A stretch of DNA of 42,114 nucleotides from Nitrospirota bacterium (GTDB lineage: Bacteria > Nitrospirota > Nitrospiria > Nitrospirales > UBA8639), in NCBI GenBank assembly GCA_003695915.1, contig RFGF01000050.1, forward strand, positions 1 to 42,114. Reading direction: 5' to 3'. A program made the position numbers and the translations under genes. The notes below the pieces were generated by a model, which searched no databases, was not told where the DNA came from, and saw only the letters and a list, made by a program, of their open reading frames with translations. Within the stretch, counting starts at the first letter, position 1. Every line of letters begins with the position of its first letter. This document shows, in pieces, positions 8,451-17,083 of this stretch.

Positions 8451-10406
8451 ATGAAGAAGAAACACGCCAACACGTACGATGCCAGCGATATTCTCGTTCT
8501 CGAGGGGATCGAGCCGGTGCGACGCCGACCGGCGATGTATATTGGCGGGACAGATAAGGCCGGCCTTCATCATTTGGTCTGGGAAATCTTGGACAACGCG
8601 ATCGACGAAGTGATCAACGGATATGCCACGACCATTACGGTGGAATTGGATGCGACCCGTGACGGAATCCGCATCACCGACAACGGGCGAGGCATTCCTG
8701 TAGAGCCGCACCCGAAGTATAACAAATCGGCCTTGGAAATCGTCATGACCACGCTGCATGCCGGCGGGAAGTTCGACTCCGGCTCGTATATCCATTCCGG
8801 CGGCCTGCACGGGGTGGGGGCCTCGGTCGTCAATGCGCTGTCGCGGTTTCTAGAAGTGCGCGTGAAACGAGGTGGTGCGGAATGGCTCCAGACCTATCGC
8901 GCGGGTGTGCCCCAAGGGCCGGTCAAACGGATTGGGACCGCCCGTGGAACCGGCACCTCGGTGTATTTTCGTCCCGATCCGGCCATTTTCGGGAAACAGG
9001 TGGCGTTCGATCCCGCAGTGCTCAAAGAAGCGCTGGAAGCCAAGGCGTATCTGCACAAAGGGCTGAATCTCATTTTCCGCGATGGAACCAGCGGGCAGAC
9101 TCATCATTTTGTTCACGAACAGGGCATTCAGGAATTCTTGGTCAAGTTAGTGGCCGAGCGCGGGCGGAAACCGACGGCCGACTTCGTGTTTTATCTGGAT
9201 CGGAAACTCACGGGTGAAAACGGGAAGGCGAGGCCATCGGAAGCCGGGTTCGGGCTCGAAGTGGCCCTGCAATGGACGGATGAACCGGCGGAGTTCGTCA
9301 GGAGTTTCGTGAACGGGGTTGCCACACCCAGCGGAGGCACGCACGAGATTGGACTGCGAGCCGGAATCGTCAAAGCCGTGCGGAATTATATCGACACGCA
9401 CCAGCTCGCTCCGAAGGGGCTCACGCTGCAGGCCGAGGATATTCGAGAGGGATTGGCGGCTGTCTTGAGCGTCTTGGTACTCAATCCGCAATTTCAGGGC
9501 CAAATCAAAGAGCGGCTGAATAACCCCGAAGTGCAGGGGTGGGTCGATAGCGCTGTTCGGCCGGCCTTGGAAAAGTTTTTGAACGAAAACCAAAGTATTG
9601 CCGAAGCGCTCGTGGGGCGGATGATCTTGGCAGCCCGCGCCCGTGAAGCCTCGCGCGAGGCTTCCAAAGCCGTCATGCGGAAATCGGCGGTGAGCCATCG
9701 GCTGAACCTGCCCGGGAAATTGGCGGATTGCCAGAGCACAGATCCGACGGTGAGCGAATTGTTCATTGTAGAGGGCGATTCCGCCGGGGGGACGGCGAAA
9801 CAAGGGCGCGACTTGAAAACACAGGCTATTTTGCCCATTCGGGGAAAAGTGCTGAACACGGAAGAGCTCACATTGGCGAAAGTGGTCGAAAACAAAGAGC
9901 TCGCGGATCTTGTGAAAGTCTTGGGATGTGGAATCGGAAAAGATTTCGATATTCGCAAGCTTCGCTATCATAAAATTATTCTGCTGATGGACGCTGACGT
10001 GGACGGATTTCACATCAGCACGTTGCTGCTGACGTTCTTTTTCCGACACCTGCCCGAGTTGATTCGGCGCGGACATGTGTATTTGGCCCAGCCGCCCTTG
10101 TACCGCATCGATCTCGGAAAAGAGGTTCGATGGGCGGGAACCGATGAGGAAAAACGCGCCATCCTCGCCGATGTGCGCGGGACGATCAAACCGACGATCA
10201 GTCGCTTCAAAGGGCTGGGGGAAATGTTTCCGCATCAGTTGCGGGAGACGACCTTGAATCCGGCGACGCGGCGCTTGCTGAGAGTCGAACTGCACGACGA
10301 ACTGCTCACGGATCGGACGTTTCATGAGCTGATGGGGAAACGCGCGGATGCCCGATACGCGTTCTTGATGGCCAATGCCGGTCTAGCCGATAATCTGGAT
10401 GTGTAA
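8451..10406 (+). CDS. Type IIA DNA topoisomerase subunit B (ParE/GyrB paralogue)
   Basis: A 651-residue ATPase subunit of a type IIA topoisomerase. The GHKL ATPase is N-terminal: EILDNAIDE near residue 45, DNGRGIPVE, and GGLHGVGASVVNALS as the ATP-lid region. A transducer domain follows, then TOPRIM with EGDSAGG (from residue 441) and DADVDG (from residue 514), and the C-terminal KGLGEM segment. The short length and the absence of a large insertion fit topoisomerase IV ParE as well as GyrB. No subunit A gene (parC or gyrA) is adjacent, so I leave the symbol blank. The ATG at 8451 matches the family N-terminus; the frame stays open upstream inside prfC but without homology. Confidence 0.93.
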   Translation: MKKKHANTYDASDILVLEGIEPVRRRPAMYIGGTDKAGLHHLVWEILDNAIDEVINGYATTITVELDATRDGIRITDNGRGIPVEPHPKYNKSALEIVMTTLHAGGKFDSGSYIHSGGLHGVGASVVNALSRFLEVRVKRGGAEWLQTYRAGVPQGPVKRIGTARGTGTSVYFRPDPAIFGKQVAFDPAVLKEALEAKAYLHKGLNLIFRDGTSGQTHHFVHEQGIQEFLVKLVAERGRKPTADFVFYLDRKLTGENGKARPSEAGFGLEVALQWTDEPAEFVRSFVNGVATPSGGTHEIGLRAGIVKAVRNYIDTHQLAPKGLTLQAEDIREGLAAVLSVLVLNPQFQGQIKERLNNPEVQGWVDSAVRPALEKFLNENQSIAEALVGRMILAARAREASREASKAVMRKSAVSHRLNLPGKLADCQSTDPTVSELFIVEGDSAGGTAKQGRDLKTQAILPIRGKVLNTEELTLAKVVENKELADLVKVLGCGIGKDFDIRKLRYHKIILLMDADVDGFHISTLLLTFFFRHLPELIRRGHVYLAQPPLYRIDLGKEVRWAGTDEEKRAILADVRGTIKPTISRFKGLGEMFPHQLRETTLNPATRRLLRVELHDELLTDRTFHELMGKRADARYAFLMANAGLADNLDV

Positions 10407-10426
10407 GCCTCAAGATGTAGGCATGC

Positions 10427-10451
10427 TGCTCGATTCGAAGGTGATCGAGCA
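10427..10451 (+). terminator. Hairpin after the topoisomerase gene
   Basis: An 8-bp perfect stem (TGCTCGAT/ATCGAGCA) with a 9-base loop begins 20 bases after the stop codon. There is no uridine tract behind it, so it is a weak intrinsic terminator at best, or an mRNA 3'-end stabiliser. Confidence 0.3.
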
Positions 10452-10505
10452 ATTCCGTGGATTCCACACAAGCATGTCTTCGATCTCTGATTCCACGACG
10501 CGCAT

Positions 10506-12296
10506 ATGAGCCCTTCAGATCTTTCCACGGCGGCGATTGACCGCGTCAAGCACTATCACGAACAAACCAAGCACGAGTTCAATCGTTTCGCCCGATCGTT
10601 GGGATATTTGGATTGGGCGAATCAACCCGACCCGTTCAGACGGTTTCGCGATGCGCCGTTGATTCCGCTCCCCCTGCTCGGGCCGGATGACGAGCCGGTC
10701 TCGCCCCCCTACGAGGCGATATTCGAACCGCGTGCGGTACCGCCACAGCCTTTGACGCTCCTCTCGCTCTCTCGCTTTCTGGAATATGCCCTGTCCATCA
10801 CGGCATGGAAGGCGTATGGTCGAACGCGCTGGGCCTTGAGAAGCAATCCGTCCAGCGGAAACTTGCATCCGACGGAGGGCTACTTGTTTCTTCCTCCCTG
10901 CCCGGCATTAGCCCTTGCGCCAGGGCTCTATCATTATGCTCCGAAGGAACACGCATTGGAACAGCGAATGGTGTGCTCTCCTGAGCAGGCTCGAGGCGTG
11001 ATGCGGGAATTTCCCGACGAGGCGTTTCTCGTCGGGCTGAGTTCGATTTATTGGCGCGAAGCGTGGAAATACGGCGAACGGGCATTTCGGTATTGCCAGC
11101 ACGATGTGGGGCACGCGATCGGCACCCTTCGCATCGCAGCGGCCACGCTTGGCTGGAAGCTCTTGGTGTTGGATGGAACAGCGGACGATACGATTGCGGC
11201 ACTGCTGGGACTCGATCGGCGGGAAGAGTTTGTCGAGCGGGAGCGTGAATATCCCGAACTTCTGGCTGTGGTCTGGCCTGATGCGCAGGCCGAAGAACGG
11301 CCTATTCCCTTATGGCTCGATCGGACGGTCGTCGAAAATGTGCGAGCCTCTGCGACGTGGTACGGGCGGGCCAACCGTCTCAGCCGAGACGTTCCGGTGC
11401 ACTGGGAGCTTATCGACGAAGTGTCCGAAGCCACCTGGAAACACGAGCAGGACGAGCGAATGGTATCGTGGTCCGGGGTCAGCTCTGTGGTTAGTTCTAA
11501 TGATAAAGGGAGGCACTCTTTTGATGATCAACGACTCACGCACGTTGCCGAGCTCTCTCCGCGCCAGGTCACGGCTGGTCAGATCATTCATCAACGGCGT
11601 AGCGCCGTAGACTTCGACGGGAAGACATCCATTCCGGTCCAGCGATTCTATGCCATGCTCCGTCGAGTCATGCCGCGGAGCCATCTCTCGATCTTGAGTC
11701 GGCCGGTTCCCTGGGATGCGATTCCTTGGGATCCGACGATCCATCTGGTGGTGTTCGTCCATCGCGTCGAGGGGCTGGCACCCGGATTGTATGCGCTTGT
11801 CCGTCACCATGATCACTGCAAGCAGACCGAGCTGCAGGCGGCCATGCACGAGCAATTTCGGTGGGCCACTCCGCCCGCGTGTCCGCCTGATTTGCCTTTC
11901 TTTCTGTTGGAAGAAGGCGATGTGCGGAACCTCGCCGTCCAGGTGAGCTGCTGGCAGGATATTGCCGGAGATTCCGCGTTTTCGCTCGGCATGCTGGCTG
12001 AATTCGATCAAGCGTTGATCCAGCACGGGCCGAGCTTCTATCGACGGCTCTTCTGGGAGGCAGGGTTGATCGGTCACGTGCTGTATCTCGAAGCCGAAGC
12101 GGCCGGTGTCCGAGCCACGGGCATCGGCTGTTTTTTCGACGATCCGGTGCATCGATTGCTGGGAGTGTATCCGGAGACGCGGTTGCAATCTTTGTATCAT
12201 TTTACGGTCGGCGGACCGATTCTGGATGATCGCTTGACCATCCTGCCGCCATACGAGCATCTCAAACACGAACGGGCTTCCCCGTCGCGGTCATAA
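10506..12296 (+). CDS. Double-domain nitroreductase of the SagB/ThcOx type
   Basis: A 596-residue protein with two tandem nitroreductase-fold halves. The first half carries NPSSGNLHPTEGYL (about residues 113-126), the hallmark of SagB-like FMN oxidoreductases. The second half begins with QRRSAVDFDG near residue 363, the usual start of a nitroreductase domain, and continues with FSLGMLAEFDQALIQHGPSFYRRLFWEAG and a C-terminal VGGPILDDR. SagB relatives oxidise azolines in peptide natural products, but no YcaO cyclodehydratase or precursor peptide is nearby, so that role is not supported here. FMN binding is expected from the family. No ribosome binding site is visible before the ATG. The reaction is unknown. 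Confidence 0.8.
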   Translation: MSPSDLSTAAIDRVKHYHEQTKHEFNRFARSLGYLDWANQPDPFRRFRDAPLIPLPLLGPDDEPVSPPYEAIFEPRAVPPQPLTLLSLSRFLEYALSITAWKAYGRTRWALRSNPSSGNLHPTEGYLFLPPCPALALAPGLYHYAPKEHALEQRMVCSPEQARGVMREFPDEAFLVGLSSIYWREAWKYGERAFRYCQHDVGHAIGTLRIAAATLGWKLLVLDGTADDTIAALLGLDRREEFVEREREYPELLAVVWPDAQAEERPIPLWLDRTVVENVRASATWYGRANRLSRDVPVHWELIDEVSEATWKHEQDERMVSWSGVSSVVSSNDKGRHSFDDQRLTHVAELSPRQVTAGQIIHQRRSAVDFDGKTSIPVQRFYAMLRRVMPRSHLSILSRPVPWDAIPWDPTIHLVVFVHRVEGLAPGLYALVRHHDHCKQTELQAAMHEQFRWATPPACPPDLPFFLLEEGDVRNLAVQVSCWQDIAGDSAFSLGMLAEFDQALIQHGPSFYRRLFWEAGLIGHVLYLEAEAAGVRATGIGCFFDDPVHRLLGVYPETRLQSLYHFTVGGPILDDRLTILPPYEHLKHERASPSRS

Positions 12297-12307
12297 CCAT
12301 CTGGTTC

Positions 12308-13027
12308 ATGCGCTCGCAAGACAAGAGCCGAAACCACAGCCAGTCTCGATCAATGCAGTCGGCGTCGTCCCCACGTTCTCCTGATCAGTCAGCGTTCTCC
12401 CTGATCGATGGGCCGCAGGTTGACCAACTGGAGCCGCTTCCGCGTGAGTTCTATTGCCGTGCGACTCTCGATGTCGCTCGGGAACTGCTGGGAAAAACGC
12501 TGATCCATCGTATGCCGGATGGCGTGATCCACGTCCGGATCGTGGATGTCGAAGCCTATATAGGAAGCGAAGATCGTGCCTGCCATGCCTCCCGCGGCAG
12601 AACGAGACGAACCGAGGTCATGTTCGGTCCTCCCGGCCACACCTATGTCTATTTGATCTATGGCATGTATCACTGTTTGAACCTGGTGACCGAGCCGGAA
12701 GGGTTCCCCGCGGCAGTGCTGATTCGCGGGATCGAATGCACAGGCAGCGACGTGGATGAGAACCGCGGGACCTCGAACAGAATCGATGGCCCAGGCCGAG
12801 TCTGTCGGCATATGGAGATTGATCGGTCCTTGAACGGGATCGATGTCACTGTGGCGCAGCGCCTATGGGTGGTCGATCACGGTTTGATGATCGATCCGCA
12901 AAGGATCGAAGCCTTGCCGCGGGTCGGTGTGGACTATGCCGGGGAATGGGCCAAGAAACTCTGGCGATTCCGGATTCCACCGGCGACGATCGAACGGCCA
13001 GCGCGAAAAGTCGTGCCGTCAAGGTGA
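12308..13027 (+). CDS. DNA-3-methyladenine glycosylase (AAG/MPG family)
   Basis: A base-excision-repair glycosylase of the human AAG (MPG) fold, which removes alkylated purines such as 3-methyladenine. The core begins at LPREFYCRATLDVARELLGK. The catalytic glutamate is E82 in VDVEAYIGSEDRACHA, followed by the DNA-intercalating region GHTYVYLIYGMYHCLNLV. The domain is complete in 239 residues. The first 40 residues are polar and variable, so a start at the ATG at 12353 is also possible. It lies 11 bp after the nitroreductase gene and is probably co-transcribed with it. Confidence 0.92.
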   Translation: MRSQDKSRNHSQSRSMQSASSPRSPDQSAFSLIDGPQVDQLEPLPREFYCRATLDVARELLGKTLIHRMPDGVIHVRIVDVEAYIGSEDRACHASRGRTRRTEVMFGPPGHTYVYLIYGMYHCLNLVTEPEGFPAAVLIRGIECTGSDVDENRGTSNRIDGPGRVCRHMEIDRSLNGIDVTVAQRLWVVDHGLMIDPQRIEALPRVGVDYAGEWAKKLWRFRIPPATIERPARKVVPSR

Positions 13028-13241
13028 GCCCCGAGCACAATTTGTGCTTGAAGAACATCCGGAGAGTAGGTTAGGGTACGCACGTATGAAATATTGACTA
13101 TGGCGAGAGGGAGATTATCTACGAGTCGCGTTGGCTCATATCCGATTATCCCAACTGGGATGATAAGCGCATTCTTCTTATTAATCTACTCGCTCAACAC
13201 TCACGAACACTGTTCCCTGGATATCCGGGAAGGAGGTAGCC

Positions 13242-13334
13242 ATGAATCCGTTAGAAACCGTCGGCGGGACGATCACCGCGGGATTTGTGTTGACGCTGAT
13301 ACTGTATATCATCGTCAGTCTGATCGTTCCCTAG
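13242..13334 (+). CDS. 30-residue single-span membrane peptide
   Basis: A very short open frame of 30 codons plus stop. It has a near-perfect ribosome binding site (AAGGAGGTAG, 13230-13239) just ahead of the ATG. The peptide begins MNPLETVGGTITAGF and then forms one hydrophobic helix (VLTLILYIIVSLIV) ending in Pro. The following gene encodes a PuuD-like membrane protein 84 bp downstream, so it may be a small partner subunit, as small single-helix subunits of respiratory complexes are. I do not recognise the peptide. The strong start signal and the sharp N-polar/C-hydrophobic layout are the reasons to call it. Confidence 0.65.
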   Translation: MNPLETVGGTITAGFVLTLILYIIVSLIVP

Positions 13335-13418
13335 CAGAGCCAGACAATCAGTATCGCGCACGGCACATCATACCTTTACTCGTTTTTTCACACATAATAC
13401 ATAAATAAAGGAGCATCT

Positions 13419-13907
13419 ATGGCTGGGTTCGAACTCTTCATACGCTGGGGCCATTTTTTGGCGGGCATTACCTGGATCGGCTTGTTGTACTATTTTAATT
13501 TCGTGCAGGTTTCGTATCTCAAATCCATTTCCGCTGAAGCCAAAGCCGAAGCGTTTAAGCATCTGGTGCCCAACGCCCTGTGGTGGTTTCGGTGGGCAGC
13601 GCTGTTTACGTGGCTCTTCGGGTTTATGCTATTGGGCCATAGTGGGCGGCTCAACGCTTTTTTGTTGATGGGTGAAAATGCTCCGATCGGGATGGGCGCT
13701 TGGCTAGGGACCATCATGCTGTTCAATGTCTGGGGGATCATCTGGCCCAATCAACAAAAAGTGCTGGGGCTCAAAGAAGCCACCGCTGACGAAAAAGCCA
13801 AAGCGGCCCGGGCCGCCTTTCTGGCCTCCCGCACGAACACCATGCTCTCCATTCCCATGCTGTTCTTTATGGGTGCTGGGAGTCACGCACCGGCGGGATT
13901 CTTCTAA
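13419..13907 (+). CDS. PuuD-like (urate hydroxylase N-terminal type) membrane protein
   Basis: A 162-residue integral membrane protein with about four helices. It begins ELFIRWGHFLAGITWIGLLYYFNFVQ, the pattern of the membrane domain of PuuD-type urate oxidases, where conserved histidines may bind haem. Further segments are WWFRWAALFTWLFGFMLL and IGMGAWLGTIMLFNVWGIIWPNQQ. It lacks the C-terminal cytochrome c domain of full PuuD, so urate oxidation cannot be assumed. AAAGGAG (13405-13411) supports the start. The 30-residue peptide lies upstream and a strong terminator follows. No purine-catabolism gene is nearby. Confidence 0.75.
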   Translation: MAGFELFIRWGHFLAGITWIGLLYYFNFVQVSYLKSISAEAKAEAFKHLVPNALWWFRWAALFTWLFGFMLLGHSGRLNAFLLMGENAPIGMGAWLGTIMLFNVWGIIWPNQQKVLGLKEATADEKAKAARAAFLASRTNTMLSIPMLFFMGAGSHAPAGFF

Positions 13908-13939
13908 TCGCGAGGACATTGTGAATAGAGATTTCTGTG

Positions 13940-13986
13940 ACGCCGAAGTCGGCATTTCTCCCCGCCGGCTTCGGCGTAATATTTTT
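13940..13986 (+). terminator. Rho-independent terminator after the PuuD-like gene
   Basis: A 14-bp stem with a single G-T pair (13940-13953 with 13964-13977), a 10-base loop, then AATATTTTTG. It begins 33 bases after the stop codon. Confidence 0.85.
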
Positions 13987-14356
13987 GTGAGGGGTTCGCG
14001 GGTTTCCATGCTAACGGACATCTGAATCCTAGCTTGGAGAAGTCTATGGGATCGTCGATCAACGACGGCGATTCTGCGCCTTTGAGAGAAGAAATGAAGA
14101 ACACAAGATTATCGGGTTTTTCTTGTTCGTTAGTTGTATGATGATGTAGTCTTGTCGAATTATTTTACAATTCAATGCTAAAATCATAAGTTATTGATTG
14201 AATTTAAATAAATTTTAAGAGTACATAGTATTTGCAAAGTTAATGTAAAAATCCTTGACAAAATTAGATTTAATCTAGATGCCGACAAGAGAGAAAAAGA
14301 CAAAAAGTTTTCCATAAAAACAATAAATTGGAGCAACGAACCAAATTGTACAGCAA
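13987..14356. other. AT-rich gap before the PEP-CTERM gene
   Basis: This stretch is much richer in A and T than its surroundings, especially from about 14140. A 31-codon frame with a modest ribosome binding site (GGAG at 14036-14039, ATG at 14046, stop at 14139-14141) is present, but its peptide shows no recognisable feature and may be chance. A TTGACA at 14255-14260 lacks a convincing -10 partner. Confidence 0.4.
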
Positions 14357-14372
14357 TGGCTCGAAATTTGCA
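14357..14372 (+). promoter_or_regulatory. Sigma-54 (-24/-12) promoter of the PEP-CTERM gene
   Basis: TGGCTCGAAATTTGCA matches the sigma-54 consensus TGGCACG-N4-TTGCA at all fixed positions but one, with exactly 10 bases between the GG and GC dinucleotides. Transcription would start near 14383, giving a leader of about 36 bases that includes the ribosome binding site before the ATG at 14419. PEP-CTERM genes in other bacteria are known to be switched on by RpoN with the PrsK/PrsR two-component system, so the site fits its neighbour. No PrsK/PrsR gene is in the window. Confidence 0.7.
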
Positions 14373-14418
14373 TGAATTCAAGCGATAGAGAACAAATGTA
14401 GATCCAAAAGGAGTTATT

Positions 14419-15147
14419 ATGATCAGCAGCAAAAATTTTCTTCAGACGTTGACGGCATTGTGTTTGTTCATTGCCTTGAATGCCGGCTCGGGCGTTCAAG
14501 AAGCTGAAGCAGTTCCGATCTTGGAGCTGAGTTCGGGGGGGACCATAATTACCATTACCGATGAAACAGCTGGTGACGGATCAAATGGTATGCCTGGAGT
14601 GGTATCGTGGTCTGGAAATATTGGTGTTTTCGGTATCAATTTCACGGCTGGCGTATCCAAGCCGATGTTGGGACAAGCGAATGCTCCGCAAATGCATTTG
14701 AATTCTTTTCATGTCAGCACGACCGGATCCGGTTCCTTGACGGTCAAATTTACTGATACAGATTTTACGCTGCCGTTGGCTTCTGGACTGGATCAATTCA
14801 CGTCTGCCATCGGGGGATCGACGACCGCAACGGTGGACTTCTTTCGGACCTATTTCGACGAAACCAATACGGCTTTCGGGCAAGGCACGCAATTGGCATC
14901 CCTAGGACCCTATGCCGGGGGTCTCTTTGCTCCTCAATTTAGCGGTCACTCAGCGACAGGCTTATTGCCACTGAATTCACCATACTCGCTGACAATGGTC
15001 GCTCAAATTACCCATTCCGCTGCAGGACAATCGACGAGCTTCGATGCCAATCTGATTGCCAATCCAGAACCTGCGACGATCATGCTCCTTGGCTCTGGGC
15101 TAATCGGTCTAGGGTTGTGGAGGTGGAAAGCCGGTCTAAAGCGCTAG
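14419..15147 (+). CDS. PEP-CTERM sorting-domain exported protein
   Basis: A 242-residue exported protein with an N-terminal signal (LTALCLFIALNAGSG, cleaved near residue 33) and a C-terminal PEP-CTERM tail. The tail is NPEPATIMLLGSGLIGLGLW followed by a basic stop-transfer (residues about 215-242), which is what exosortases recognise. The body between is rich in Gly, Ser and Thr with predicted beta strands and has no known domain. AAAGGAG (14409-14415) supports the start. It has its own sigma-54 promoter and terminator, so it is a single-gene unit. The exosortase at 17620 is the likely processing enzyme. Confidence 0.92.
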   Translation: MISSKNFLQTLTALCLFIALNAGSGVQEAEAVPILELSSGGTIITITDETAGDGSNGMPGVVSWSGNIGVFGINFTAGVSKPMLGQANAPQMHLNSFHVSTTGSGSLTVKFTDTDFTLPLASGLDQFTSAIGGSTTATVDFFRTYFDETNTAFGQGTQLASLGPYAGGLFAPQFSGHSATGLLPLNSPYSLTMVAQITHSAAGQSTSFDANLIANPEPATIMLLGSGLIGLGLWRWKAGLKR

Positions 15148-15170
15148 TTTCGAGAAGAAGCGAAACGGAC

Positions 15171-15208
15171 AAAGCCCCTTCATTTTTATGAAGGGGCTTT
15201 GTTTTTTT
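15171..15208 (+). terminator. Rho-independent terminator after the PEP-CTERM gene
   Basis: A perfect 13-bp stem (AAAGCCCCTTCAT with ATGAAGGGGCTTT) with a TTTT loop is followed by G and a run of seven T. It begins 23 bases after the stop codon. Confidence 0.95.
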
Positions 15209-15535
15209 TAATATGCTTTGAAACAGAGAAGAGATGGTGAGTATCGTGCGAGCAGTTGCACCTCTTTCTTGGACTACTCGTTCTATACCGGACCGATTGT
15301 CCGGCATTTGAGAAGACCAGGCAGCCCTCCATTCCGAGATGTCCGACATGTCATTTCTCGCGTTTGACCTCGTCCGCTGCTCAATGGACGGTGTCGGGAG
15401 TCCCTCGCGCATTGTGTTCCCTACCACATCCTGCCATCGGTAGTTTGCACTTCTTCATTTCGTCATCTGTCAAAATCCTCTTATCTTTCCAGACCCACTG
15501 TCGGTCATTTCTCGCTGTCCGCTGACAATACTCCG

Positions 15536-15799
15536 CTATTCCTTAGGTCTCCGTGGTAACGATCGTATTATTACTGTCGAGCAGCTTTCAGCACCGAAGT
15601 TTTGCTTGATAAGCCCGATGTGCGTAGGCGTTGTCGAAACCCGTTCGATCGGTTTTTCGGCTGGAGAAATTACCTTTTCGAAGATCAGGACATAGCTTAA
15701 CAATATGGCAACCAAGGGCATTGAAAGGGAACAACGAAAAAACATGGTTCGATAATCGCACCGATTGTCGATAGCGGAAATGTTAACACCCTGAGGCAA
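15536..15799 (-). pseudogene. Possible remnant of a DUF2182 membrane protein
   Basis: The minus-strand frame encodes an 87-residue peptide with one hydrophobic stretch, MPLVAILLSYVLIFEKVIS, which resembles the last helix and the conserved E-K of DUF2182 membrane proteins. The expected preceding helix partly appears in another frame (CFFVV just before), which suggests a frameshift. No ribosome binding site precedes the ATG. The flanks (15209-15535 and 15800-16087) hold nothing I can identify. The family link is recalled and weak; the sequence may also be random. Confidence 0.25.
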
Positions 15800-16087
15800 T
15801 GATCATGCTCCGCGGTTGTGTTCTGTTCACGAACGGTTTCTGTCGCTTCGTTCTATCTTCTTGATCACGGCGCTTTTTCCCTGTCGAGACACGGAACACT
15901 GAAAACGATTCCGTGCTCTCGAGCCGATCGAAGATCTGCAGCCATTTCTTTTGTTTTTTCAATCTGTTAGTGCGGTCGATCGGAAAACCATTGCCATGGT
16001 ATCTGTCTCGCTGATCGGCCTCGCATGCCCATGCATGCGGCGGATGGATACCATTCCGGTGGTGTGTTGGTTATAAAGGAGGATGCC

Positions 16088-17083
16088 ATGAAAAAATTTA
16101 GATTCACGATGCCTTCGTCGAACACGATGCAAGCGAGCATTGCGACAGCCCTATGGGCGATCCTGCTCGCCTCGCTGGCCATGGCCGATTTCGTCGCTGA
16201 ATCGCACTATCGATTTAAGACTCCCGATAACCAAACGATGTTTGTCTGGAACGACAATCTGTCGATCTGGTTCGATGAAGGGCATGCCCTCACCGGTTTT
16301 TACTGGGCACCGAGCCATCAATCTCATTCAACAGAATGGTCTTCTGCTGGCAGGTGAGGTCATGGACCTTTGCAGGGACGGTAAGCCAATCGATTAGATC
16401 CTCTTCTCGTTACGGTCATTCTCCTTCCGGCGCCATCGCGTTCTGCAATCCCTGGGGCAGGCCACAGCCTCCTATGGAGTGACGAGCTTGCAGCGGTTGA
16501 CGTATTGGGATGAAGGACGGTTCACGTTATCCGGCTCCTACCTGCTCCAGGAATATCATTACTCGAAGAGTTATTCGCGCACGCGGAAACGCCACTTGCG
16601 TTGTAGGCATTTGCGGATCGTGGAAGCACGAAAGCCCTCACACGAGCGAGTCGAATGCACTCAGGCAAACTCGGGATCGGTCTGTTCGGTCATCGTCAAC
16701 GTGAGGAACGTTCCTCCGCGATTTCTCACGCTGTTTACCGATGTCTCTCTGCTGCCGGTCAATTTTGGATTTTTCCGCCTTGGCTGCCGATCCCGGGCGT
16801 TACGATAGGCTCGGGTATCGATGGGACCTCGACGGGGATGGTGTCTTCGAGCATGTAGGGCAGCATGGATCGACCGTGTACGATTCGATCGGCACGTTCG
16901 CCGTCGGCGTCCACTGAGAATGGCGACGGAGGCTATGATCGCGCCAACTTCGCTGTCCATGCGTTGAGTGCTCCACACACGCCGACAAGCGGGACAGGGG
17001 CGACTTCTGCTCCGGTCCCCACACCTGAACCTACCAGTACACAGCTCGTGGCAACGGGTCTTGCCGGTCTCTATAGAGCTTGA
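16088..17083 (+). pseudogene. Decayed PKD-domain / PEP-CTERM protein gene
   Basis: An intact start remains: AAGGAGG before the ATG at 16088 and a signal peptide (IATALWAILLASLAMA), open to a stop at 16355-16357. Downstream, gene fragments lie in different frames. VIVNVRNVPP ends one stretch near 16715. From 16768 another frame gives FSALAADPG, YRWDLDGDGVFE and YDSIGTFAVGV, the core of a PKD domain, up to a stop at 16915. From about 16907 a third frame gives ENGDGGYDRANFAV, then VPTPEPTSTQLVATGLAGL, a worn PEP-CTERM tail, with its stop at 17081-17083. At least three frame changes are needed, so it cannot make the full protein. The middle part (16360-16650) is too decayed to assign. Confidence 0.75.

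Noticed and set aside
9147-10325. 392-codon minus-strand open frame
   Set aside because: Antisense to the topoisomerase gene, whose motifs are intact throughout.
14184-14432. Minus-strand frame in the AT-rich region
   Set aside because: It runs through the sigma-54 promoter and into the PEP-CTERM start; composition explains it.
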